Shown one piece after another: positions 57,454 to 64,000 of a stretch of 64,000 bases of DNA. Position 1 is the stretch's first letter. Each line of letters begins with the position of its first letter. The notes under the pieces are model-generated. The model was not told the DNA's origin. It made no database searches and worked only from the letters and a program-made list of their open reading frames with translations. Location of the stretch: positions 186,001-250,000 of the forward strand of contig NZ_WMEU01000001.1 in assembly GCF_009856295.1 (NCBI RefSeq). Direction: 5' to 3'. The translations under genes and the position numbers were made by a program. The stretch is from Pontibacillus yanchengensis. Its GTDB lineage: Bacteria > Bacillota > Bacilli > Bacillales > BH030062.

Positions 57454-58245
57454 TTAAAAGTCAAACATGGAAAAGCCCTCATCTTGTTCGAATTCTGGCT
57501 TGTCAACTGTTTCGTAAGTTATTTCTTCATCATCACTATTGCGCAATTCAATAATATAATCAAAGTCATCTAATTTGTATTCAGTGGTACGAACAAACAT
57601 GTCTGGGTGTTCTACCACTTTTGTCGCCGGTAGTCTCATGATTTCTCTGACAAGTTGCCAATGTCGCTCATTTGCCCTCTTTGTGGACACGATACCATCT
57701 AATATATAGAGAGTATCAGGAGAATACTCATCTTCGATTAATTGACTTCGAATGGTCTGCTTTAATAATGTACTAGACACGAACAACCATCGTTTGTTCG
57801 CAGAAACGCTTGCTGCTACAATAGATTCTGTTTTTCCTACCCGAGGCATTCCACGTATCCCGATTAATTTATGACCTTCTTTCTTAAATAACTCTGCCAT
57901 AAAATCAACAAGTAAACCTAAATCCTCGCGAACAAATCGAAAGGTCTTTTTGTCATCAATATCACTATGTATATATCGACCATGTCGAACGGCTAAACGA
58001 TCCCTAAGTTTAGGGCGTCGAAATTTAGTAAGACTTATGGTTTCCATCGTTACTAGTATCGATTTCAACCGATTGATTTGCTCATCATTCTTGCATAACA
58101 ATAGCATACCTCTTCTAGAATCTTCCACTCCATTGATTGTTACAATATTGATGGAAAGCATCCCTAGTAAAGAGGAAATATCCCCTAACAATCCAGGACG
58201 GTTGTTCTGGATTTCGTATTCTAGATACCATTCCTTTCTATCCAT
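57454..58245 (-). CDS. ymfK: DUF3388 protein YmfK
   Basis: 263 aa: N-terminal ACT-like region (WYLEYEIQNNRPGLLGDISSLLGMLSINIVTING, 6-39) and a DUF3388 domain with a P-loop-like GMPRVGKT (132-139), followed by LYILDGIVSTKRANERHW. Nucleotide binding is plausible; no function known. AAAGGAG precedes the ATG. First gene of the ymfK-ymfM-pgsA-cinA run and directly downstream of the large repeat element. Confidence 0.9.
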   Translation of the reverse strand: MDRKEWYLEYEIQNNRPGLLGDISSLLGMLSINIVTINGVEDSRRGMLLLCKNDEQINRLKSILVTMETISLTKFRRPKLRDRLAVRHGRYIHSDIDDKKTFRFVREDLGLLVDFMAELFKKEGHKLIGIRGMPRVGKTESIVAASVSANKRWLFVSSTLLKQTIRSQLIEDEYSPDTLYILDGIVSTKRANERHWQLVREIMRLPATKVVEHPDMFVRTTEYKLDDFDYIIELRNSDDEEITYETVDKPEFEQDEGFSMFDF

Positions 58246-58584
58246 ATCACAACTCCTTTCTCTGTAAACAGGTGCGAAGGTAAAGGAAAATTTGAATACA
58301 TACTATTACCATAATAAATGATTTTTATTTATTATAAAAGGACAATATCAGGGTTTGTACAACGAATTTCCAAAAAATTTAATTTTCATCTCCATCACTT
58401 TATAAGCACATACCCTAAAAGCAGTCTATAAAAACAATGCTTTCGTATCTATTGATTAGTTTGATCCATTTTAACCCCATTATCTTGAAAACTTGGGTTC
58501 CAGATAAATACCTTTATTAGGCGGGATATTTCCGATACGTTAATATGGAATAAAGGTGGCCGTGGAACAGCTCGCATCCTGCCG

Positions 58585-58658
58585 TCCCTACACGATGTAG
58601 GGTCGTTCGACGTTGCCACACGATGTGACGATTTTAGTCGAACCTCCCCTTAATCATT
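58585..58658 (+). repeat. Hairpin module nested in the 58.5-kb repeat
   Basis: 74 bases replacing the 12 bases CGAGCTGGCAAG found at the same site of the 43-kb copy. Contains CCCTAC/GTAGGG and, at 58605-58643, GTTCGAC/GTCGAAC enclosing CACA-cga-TGTG; a structural match to 7455-7493. Confidence 0.7.
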
Positions 58659-58783
58659 CTACCTTCGTGGAAAACACCCTCAGGGGGATCTTGCCTACCT
58701 CTTTCTCCGGCGGGAGTCTCCTTGTTCCCTGGCCACCTCCCGCGATGTTGAGATGAACGGAAACATGGGCCGGGAAATTGGGG

Positions 58784-59138
58784 CGGTCGCTCCTATATTC
58801 AGAAATCGCTCCAATTTCCGAAAACTCGCTCGCAACGGCCTCCAGCTAGGCTGGCGTCAACCGCATTTCTGTTCGCATACCCCGGTTGCTCCGAAATGTA
58901 AAAAGATGATCGCAAATTTGAAATGTTGCTCGGAAATCGGAAAAGCTGCTCCGAAACTTGAAATGTTGCTCGCAACCTCCCGCCAGCGTCCGCTCTAGCC
59001 CCGCTGAAGCACAGCACCACACCCCCAAAACAGCGGTCGAAAAAGTCGCTCTGAAATGGGCAAGAATCGCTCCAAAAATCCAATTCTTGCCCCTATATTC
59101 TCGCTCCGAAGGCAGGAAAATTCGCTCCAGAGCCCATG
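58784..59138 (+). repeat. Degenerate array of about 20-21-bp units (TCGCTCC boxes)
   Basis: Around twelve units beginning T(C/T)GCTC(C/G) and running GAAAnnnGnAAA, mostly 19-21 bases apart, interrupted by two GC-rich inserts. The 43-kb copy has four units (42903-42982). Too variable to be a CRISPR array. Confidence 0.65.
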
Positions 59139-59322
59139 TTTTTATCGCAGTTTGAAAAACGGATATGTCGAGAACACAGGAATATGAGCTAATTTCCAGG
59201 CCCATCTTTTCTCCCACTTAACACAACGGAAACACCAACCAAACTATCTCGATATCAAGTCTTCAAGATATGCCTCTAATGTTGAATAAACTTCCTTAAA
59301 GCTTAAAGTATAAAAAAACAAA

Positions 59323-59350
59323 AAAACAAGAGGGTGGGACCCTCTTGTTT
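59323..59350 (-). terminator. Terminator of the ymfF-ymfH-ymfI-ymfJ run
   Basis: ACAAGAGGGT / ACCCTCTTGT stem with GGG loop, minus-strand TTTTTTTGTTTTTTT tail, overlapping the ymfJ stop. Confidence 0.92.
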
Positions 59351-59606
59351 ATTTTGTGCCTTCGTTTTGGACCAATTTAACCATCATGTTAGCAATCATG
59401 TGCTGCTCTTCTTCAGAAGCAACATTCCATAAATCCCGAAGGACAGCTTCTTGATCGTTTTTAGCATCAACCTGCGTTGATAAGTACTCTCCTACTTCAT
59501 AGGCAAGGTTCGAAACAGTTTTGTCATTCATTCCGTCTCCTTGAGCTTGATGAAGACGATCTCCCAAAAAGTCTTTCCAGGATTCAAAGTTATCTAATAC
59601 AGACAT
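59349..59606 (-). CDS. ymfJ: DUF3243 protein YmfJ
   Basis: 85-aa soluble helical protein (SVLDNFESWKDFLGDRLHQAQGDGMND, LAYEVGEYLSTQVDAKNDQEAVLRDLW, VASEEEQHMIANMMVKLV), the DUF3243 signature. Function unknown. GGAGG precedes the ATG; 86 bases after ymfI. Confidence 0.92.
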   Translation of the reverse strand: MSVLDNFESWKDFLGDRLHQAQGDGMNDKTVSNLAYEVGEYLSTQVDAKNDQEAVLRDLWNVASEEEQHMIANMMVKLVQNEGTK

Positions 59607-59692
59607 TTGATTTCCTCCTTATTGAACAACTTACAATGTTATCTTTTGATAGGTTGTTATCTTTTATACATCAATAAGGAAAACTTTTGAGG

Positions 59693-60415
59693 TTAACCGC
59701 TCCATGCCCCATTTACATTAATGAGCTGACCTTGAATATAGGAAGCGTCGCTCGACGTTAAAAAACTAACGAGTGCCGCTACTTCCCCTGGTGTACCAAA
59801 TCTTCCTAAAGGAATTTCTTCCTGGATAAGGTCTTGATCTTCACCCTGAATATGGCTATTCATTTTAGTATCAATAAATCCAGGACGAATGCCATTAACA
59901 TGAATCCCAGATGGTGCTACTTCTTTAGCAAGAGATTTCACAAAGCTATCTTGAGCACCTTTTACGGAAGAATAAATCACTTCACAACTTGCGCCAACTT
60001 CTCCCCAAATAGAAGAAACCAGTACTATGTGGCCAGATTTCCTGCTAATCATAGAAGGAAGCAAATGCTTTGTTACAACCCATGGGGTTTTTACATGCAA
60101 ATGGTACATTTCATCCATTTCTTTACTTTCTACATCTTGGTACATTTTAACAAGATTCTTTCCACCTGCAAAAATGACTACATCAATATGAAAAGGAAGT
60201 TTTCCACAAAACTCGTCGATTCCATTTGACGTACTTAAATCTGCTTGAATGGATTGTAATATTGTTTGCGGTGGTAACTCTTCATTCAAATCTGCAATGG
60301 CTTGCTCATTATGTTGGTAGTGAAGAATTAAGTTGTATTCTTTTTCTGAAAATTGTTTGGCAATGGCTTTTCCAATCGAACCGCTAGCTCCAACAATCAA
60401 ACAAACATGTTGCAT
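59693..60415 (-). CDS. ymfI: Short-chain dehydrogenase/reductase YmfI
   Basis: 240-aa NAD(P)-dependent SDR: cofactor loop GASGSIG (9-15), catalytic Ser134/135, Tyr148 and Lys152 (YSSVK), PG motif GIRPGFIDTKM. In B. subtilis YmfI makes the 5-aminopentanol group on Lys32 of elongation factor P, supporting swarming. Although FabG-like, the locus (ymfF-ymfH-ymfI-ymfJ) supports YmfI. AAGGAG precedes the ATG; 11 bases after ymfH. Confidence 0.92.
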   Translation of the reverse strand: MQHVCLIVGASGSIGKAIAKQFSEKEYNLILHYQHNEQAIADLNEELPPQTILQSIQADLSTSNGIDEFCGKLPFHIDVVIFAGGKNLVKMYQDVESKEMDEMYHLHVKTPWVVTKHLLPSMISRKSGHIVLVSSIWGEVGASCEVIYSSVKGAQDSFVKSLAKEVAPSGIHVNGIRPGFIDTKMNSHIQGEDQDLIQEEIPLGRFGTPGEVAALVSFLTSSDASYIQGQLINVNGAWSG

Positions 60416-60426
60416 ACCCTTACTCC

Positions 60427-61716
60427 TTATTCCTCTACTGGACGAATTTCACAAATAGCAATTCGTTCTTCATCAATCCATTCTTGTAAGTGGTCAATGA
60501 CATCTTGTTTGGTTAACTGCTCGATAACAGGAAGCACCTCAAATAAATCTAATCCTAAATGGCGATAATGCACGAATGTAGTTGCAATAAATTCTAACGA
60601 ATTCATAGAACGAAGAAATTGCCCGATTCGCTTCTTTTTCATGCGCTCGAATTCTTCATCTGTTAAAGAACGTTTCTTCAATTCATGAAGCATTTCTTTA
60701 ACTCTAGTTTGGAATTTCTCTGGTTCACGTGTATTACCACCTAAAATAGTAAAACCGAACGTTTTATCTAAATGAGATTCAAATGAAAAACTGTCGTCAA
60801 TCAAATCTTCTTTATATAGCTTCTCGTAAAATTCTCCACTTTTAGAGAAGAAGTGGTCTAATACCATACTTTTTATCATATCGGTTTTCAAGAAATTCTC
60901 TGAAGTTAGATGCTCTGTGTCCTCTTTCACACCAACCATGCATTTTGCTAAAGAAACAGGCATTTCTATAACTTTATGTTTTTCTGCAACTGTCTTAGGT
61001 TCTTCAGGATAAGACCGCTTAATGTCATCTTCTGGGGTAAACTCCTTATCGTTTTGATTTTCTTCAATTAGCTTCATCATGTGATCAGGATCAAAGTTCC
61101 CAGCCATAAAGAAGGTCATGTTGGAAGGATGATAAAACGTGTGATAGCACGTATATAGATCTTCTTTTGTAATATCTTGGATAGAATCAACCGTACCAGC
61201 GATATCTATTTTAACTGGATGATTCTCAAATAAGCTCTGGATTGTACCAAAGAAAGATCTCCAATCAGGTTGATCATCATACATTCTTATTTCTTGAGAG
61301 ATAATTCCTTTTTCTTTTTCAACAGATTCATCCGAAAAGTAAGGATCCTGCACAAAATCAAGTAAGGTCTTTACATTCTCATCGATATTACTCGTCCCGG
61401 AGAATAAATAGGCAGTACTAGTGAACGATGTAAAGGCATTTGCTGATGCACCTTGCTTAGTAAAGTCATGGAAAACATCCCTATCTTCCTTTTCAAACAA
61501 CTTATGCTCCAAGAAGTGAGCAATCCCCTCTGGAACGCTTACTTGTTCGTTTTCTCCGAGTGGAGTAAATGTTTGATCGATGGAACCATACTCTGTTGTA
61601 AAAATGGAGAATGTCTTGGCCATTTCTTGTTTTGGTAAAAGGAAGACCTCTAATCCGTTGTCTAATTTCTTCGTATATAATGTTTCTTGAATTTGGTCAT
61701 ATTGTTTTTTATTCAT
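60427..61716 (-). CDS. ymfH: M16 zinc metallopeptidase YmfH (catalytic partner)
   Basis: 429-aa inverzincin-type peptidase with the intact HxxEH site His67-x2-Glu70-His71 (GIAHFLEHKLF) and the distal Glu region (EKGIISQEIRMYDDQPDW). Paired with the inactive-looking M16 homologue YmfF immediately upstream (8-base overlap), like the AlbE/AlbF and YmfF/YmfH pairs. Substrate unknown; may process peptides or signal molecules in the cytosol. Confidence 0.94.
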   Translation of the reverse strand: MNKKQYDQIQETLYTKKLDNGLEVFLLPKQEMAKTFSIFTTEYGSIDQTFTPLGENEQVSVPEGIAHFLEHKLFEKEDRDVFHDFTKQGASANAFTSFTSTAYLFSGTSNIDENVKTLLDFVQDPYFSDESVEKEKGIISQEIRMYDDQPDWRSFFGTIQSLFENHPVKIDIAGTVDSIQDITKEDLYTCYHTFYHPSNMTFFMAGNFDPDHMMKLIEENQNDKEFTPEDDIKRSYPEEPKTVAEKHKVIEMPVSLAKCMVGVKEDTEHLTSENFLKTDMIKSMVLDHFFSKSGEFYEKLYKEDLIDDSFSFESHLDKTFGFTILGGNTREPEKFQTRVKEMLHELKKRSLTDEEFERMKKKRIGQFLRSMNSLEFIATTFVHYRHLGLDLFEVLPVIEQLTKQDVIDHLQEWIDEERIAICEIRPVEE

Positions 61717-63001
61717 GATCGTCCCCTCCCTCTTGTTTCGTCAGGAAGTACGTAGTATCTAGCTGAATTTTTTCAGCAACTCTTAATACATCCTCTTTTG
61801 TTACTTTCTTGACTTCCTCTATCATTTGATCTGGGTTAATGGATGCACCAGATATCACTTGATGGTAAAGCACTTCAATTAAACCATGCTGATTATCCAT
61901 TGTTTCTAGTAATTGATTCACAATTAGACTTTTCGTTTCAGCAACTTCTTCCTCTTCAAAGTCACCTTTTTTCATAGCGTCCATTTGCTTCATAATAATG
62001 TCTTTTGCTTGATTATAGTCATTTGGATCAATCCCACTGAAGACGAGCAATAAACCTTTATGACTCTCAAATCTAGATGCTGCATAGTAGGCAAGACTAT
62101 GTTTTTCACGCACATTCATAAACAATTTAGAGGAAGGGAAGCCTCCAAATAATCCATTGAACACTTGCAAGGCATAATAGTCATCATCGCCGAACTGGAT
62201 ACTTGTACGATATCCTAAATGTAATTTCCCCTGTTGGATATTTTGTTTTTCAACAATTTCTTTTGGCTCTTCAGGACCTTGTTGCTTGCCAGACTGAACT
62301 TTTGCATTTGGAAGCGCGTCTTTTCTTGAAAAGCTCTCTTGAACAACAGACTCTACTTCTGCTTCATCGAATTGACCTAAAATATAAACGTCCATTTTAT
62401 CTTTATTAAGCATATGTTGATAGTACTCGTAAAGACTTGTACTTGTAATACTTGAGAGATCCTCTTCATATCCGTGGACATGAAAACGATATGCCTCATT
62501 TTCACACATCTCATCTAACAAACGAGTATTAGCGTAGCTCATTTTATCATCTTTCAATGAACGGATTTTTTGAGTTAAGGTTTGTTTTTCACGATCGATT
62601 ACGTTCTCTTCTAGTCCACCATTGTCAACCTTAGGATGAAAGATAATTTCCTCCATCATTTTCATGCCTTTTTTCAATAAGTCCGTTTGATTAGATAGAA
62701 ATGCGTCATTCGCAACTTCCATTCGGAACGTCATGACATGATGTTCCCCTTTTTTGGAAGCATCTACACTAAGAACCGCTCCGTATAATTCGTCTAGAGC
62801 TGTACGAAATGAGCGTGCAGTAGGGTATTGCTCAGTTGCTTGTTGTAGTACATAAGGTAGCAATGCCCTTTTTGTTATGGAATCTCTTTCAAGTGGTGCT
62901 TTAAATTTCACAGCAATTGTATTTGTTTTATATTTATTACTTGGTATGATATGTAAATCATATCCTTGTCCTTCATATTTCTTTTCCATCACACGTGACA
63001 T
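61709..63001 (-). CDS. ymfF: M16-like protein YmfF (non-catalytic partner)
   Basis: 430 aa with the M16 two-domain fold (TALDELYGAVLSVDASKKGEHHVMTF, GGFPSSKLFMNVREKHSLAYYAAS) but no HxxEH in the N-terminal domain, so it is probably the substrate-binding half of a heterodimer with YmfH. The C-terminal RxxHY-like motif REKHSLAYY, used for substrate in M16 dimers, is retained. GGAGG lies 7 bases before the ATG. Confidence 0.93.
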   Translation of the reverse strand: MSRVMEKKYEGQGYDLHIIPSNKYKTNTIAVKFKAPLERDSITKRALLPYVLQQATEQYPTARSFRTALDELYGAVLSVDASKKGEHHVMTFRMEVANDAFLSNQTDLLKKGMKMMEEIIFHPKVDNGGLEENVIDREKQTLTQKIRSLKDDKMSYANTRLLDEMCENEAYRFHVHGYEEDLSSITSTSLYEYYQHMLNKDKMDVYILGQFDEAEVESVVQESFSRKDALPNAKVQSGKQQGPEEPKEIVEKQNIQQGKLHLGYRTSIQFGDDDYYALQVFNGLFGGFPSSKLFMNVREKHSLAYYAASRFESHKGLLLVFSGIDPNDYNQAKDIIMKQMDAMKKGDFEEEEVAETKSLIVNQLLETMDNQHGLIEVLYHQVISGASINPDQMIEEVKKVTKEDVLRVAEKIQLDTTYFLTKQEGGDDHE

Positions 63002-63191
63002 TCCTTTTCCTCCTTCAAATCACATACTCCTTTTACCATAGCATTTCTTAAAAGAAGAAAAACTATCCAATTAAATATGTATCTTTCCATTGTATCGTTT
63101 TTTTCCGTTATATGCGAATTATAGATAATCTACTTCTTTTTTAACTTATTCCACGATTAGCTTTAAATTCCTTTTATCTGCTCAAAAAAAA

Positions 63192-63219
63192 GATACCCTA
63201 ATTTATTATTTAGGATATC
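63192..63219 (-). terminator. Terminator of the nucleoside ABC permease operon
   Basis: GATACCCTAA / TTAGGATATC stem (one mismatch), 8-base loop, minus-strand TTTTTTTGAGC tail, 20 bases past the stop. Confidence 0.82.
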
Positions 63220-63238
63220 CCTTCTTATCTATCTTGAC

Positions 63239-64000
63239 CTAACGACTCCCTTTAATATAAGGAGTCCCAATTGCTTTAGGTGCATCTGCTCTACCAATAA
63301 ATCCTGCTAGCGCTAAAATTGTTAATACGTATGGGGCTATGAGTAAATACACTTGTGGTACATTTTGAAGAAATGGTATGGTACTACTTACTACGCTTAA
63401 ACTTTGGGCAAAACCAAAAAATAGTCCTGCTCCCATAGCTCCTAGAGGATGCCATTTCCCAAAAATCATTGCTGCCAGAGCCATAAATCCTTGGCCACTA
63501 ATTGTTGCATGAGAGAAGTTCATGGCAATCGTTAAGGCGTAAACAGCCCCACCTAGGCCTCCAAATGCTCCCGATAAAATAACACCTGTATAGCGCATAC
63601 GACTCACGTTAATACCATTCGTATCTGAAGCCATTGGGTGTTCACCAACCGAACGTAATCGTAGACCAAACGGGGTTTTAAAAATGACAAACCAAACTAA
63701 AAATGCTAATAGGATGGCAATATAAGATGTTTTATATCCCGTAAAGAACATAGGTCCAATTATTGGTATGTCGCTCAGGAACAATATCTCTGTAGTATAA
63801 AAAGGTACTTCAACCATATCTGTTTGACCTTTCCCATACCATTGATTTACTAGAAATAGAGACACACCAAGTGCAAGGAAATTTAAAGCTACACCACTAA
63901 CCACTTGATCAGAACGAAAAGAAACAGAGGCTACTGCGTGTACCATGGAAAATATGGCTGAAACAATCATAGCTATCAATATAGCTATCCAAGGAGTTAA
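63239..64000 (-). CDS. BmpA/nucleoside-type ABC transporter permease (5' end beyond window)
   Basis: Partial: frame is open to the window edge, with 253 residues visible. Sequence matches the second permease (YufQ/NupQ-like) of guanosine/nucleoside importers: SFRSDQVVSGVALNFLALG, FKTPFGLRLRSVGEHPMASDTNGINVSRMRYTGVILSGAFGGLGGA, and the C-terminal IGRADAPKAIGTPY. Multi-span membrane protein. Family length is about 320 aa, so roughly 65 residues lie outside. Last gene of its operon, closed by a terminator, then ymfF follows with its own start region. Confidence 0.93.
   Translation of the reverse strand, partial: LTPWIAILIAMIVSAIFSMVHAVASVSFRSDQVVSGVALNFLALGVSLFLVNQWYGKGQTDMVEVPFYTTEILFLSDIPIIGPMFFTGYKTSYIAILLAFLVWFVIFKTPFGLRLRSVGEHPMASDTNGINVSRMRYTGVILSGAFGGLGGAVYALTIAMNFSHATISGQGFMALAAMIFGKWHPLGAMGAGLFFGFAQSLSVVSSTIPFLQNVPQVYLLIAPYVLTILALAGFIGRADAPKAIGTPYIKGSR

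Larger units (their letters stand above)
58476..59277 (+). repeat. Composite intergenic repeat with near-inverted ends, expanded copy
   Basis: About 800 bases filling the 1.1-kb gap between ymfK and ymfJ. Order: left end (CATTATCTTGAAAACTTGGG), AATAAAGGTGGCCGTGGAACA, an inserted hairpin module (58585-58658), GGCGGGAGTC and GGCCACCTCCCGCGATG, an array of TCGCTCC-like boxes (58784-59138), GAGCCCATGTTTTTATCGCAG, and right end (CAAGTCTTCAAGATATGCCTC). Each block outside the insertion occurs in the same order in the 430-base copy at 42829-43257. Base composition is more GC-rich than the flanks. Open frames inside (for example 58799-59083 and 58846-59217, minus) overlap each other in different frames and lack ribosome sites. 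Confidence 0.82.

Noticed and set aside
58784..59138. CRISPR array
   Set aside because: Units are too degenerate and too closely spaced, there are no unique spacers of constant length, and no cas gene is present.
58799..59217. Overlapping minus-strand frames of 94 and 123 aa in the expanded repeat
   Set aside because: They overlap in different frames, lack ribosome sites, and translate the repeated TCGCTCC boxes; explained by the GC-rich repeat.

Overview
The window is a continuous stretch of chromosome from an endospore-forming, low-GC Gram-positive bacterium of the family Bacillaceae. Evidence is the density of sporulation genes (sspN, sspO, sspP, tlp, spoVK, spoVS, cotE, sirA, ricA), strong GGAGG-type ribosome sites, and gene order that closely follows two Bacillus subtilis neighbourhoods: plsY-yneR-yneQ-yneP-citB-ccd-sirA-tkt-ynzC-yneB-lexA-glnA-glnR-ynbB-hflX-spoVK-hfq-miaA, then mutL-mutS-cotE-ricA-miaB-kbl-tdh-spoVS-ymdB-rny-recA-cinA-pgsA-ymfM-ymfK-ymfJ-ymfI-ymfH-ymfF. 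A glycine-betaine type osmolyte importer and a lone MrpB-type antiporter subunit fit a halotolerant member (Halobacillus/Pontibacillus/Virgibacillus-like), but genus cannot be fixed from this sequence alone.

Layout. 0-3 kb: osmolyte ABC ATPase (opuCA type) and a spore/wall type GH18 hydrolase. 3-5.5 kb: plsY, a 62-aa unknown, folE2, yidD. 5.5-7.7 kb: a plastic zone with a decayed ABC exporter, yneR and two intergenic repeat elements. 7.7-16.8 kb: yneQ-yneP behind a double-AAA SpoVK paralogue, tlp-sspN, an FbpB-like microprotein, a TlpA/membrane-protein pair, aconitase, sspO and sspP. 17-25 kb: sporulation-type sensor kinase, ccdC-ccdB-mrpB-ccdA, yneF, sirA, transketolase, ynzC. 25-29.7 kb: SOS locus (yneB, a 30-aa membrane microprotein, lexA with three LexA boxes) and glnA/glnR with a GlnR operator. 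29.9-42.7 kb: PLP enzyme, hflX, spoVK, hfq, miaA, mutL, mutS, cotE, ricA, miaB. 43.4-50.5 kb: threonine catabolism (kbl, tdh), a 2-oxoacid:ferredoxin oxidoreductase (korAB), a dipeptidase and spoVS. 50.6-63 kb: ymdB, rny, recA, cinA, pgsA, rodZ-like ymfM, ymfK, ymfJ, ymfI and the M16 pair ymfH/ymfF; the window ends in a BmpA-type nucleoside ABC permease.

Most genes lie on the minus strand in short operons closed by clear intrinsic terminators, several of which contain the upstream stop codon inside the stem. Functional themes are sporulation and spore protection, DNA repair and SOS, RNA metabolism (Hfq, RNase Y, MiaA/MiaB, HflX), nitrogen control and osmoadaptation.

The least explained material is a family of intergenic repeats: a composite element with near-inverted ends at 58476-59277, 42829-43257 and (partial) 5511-5660, carrying an array of TCGCTCC-type boxes spaced about 20-21 bp; and hairpin modules shared between 7.4-7.6 kb, 16.8 kb and the interior of the 58.5-kb copy, one of them showing compensatory base-pair changes. 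Other points worth a second look are a LexA box at the miaA promoter identical to one of the lexA boxes, and a 30-aa membrane protein sitting where yneA is expected.
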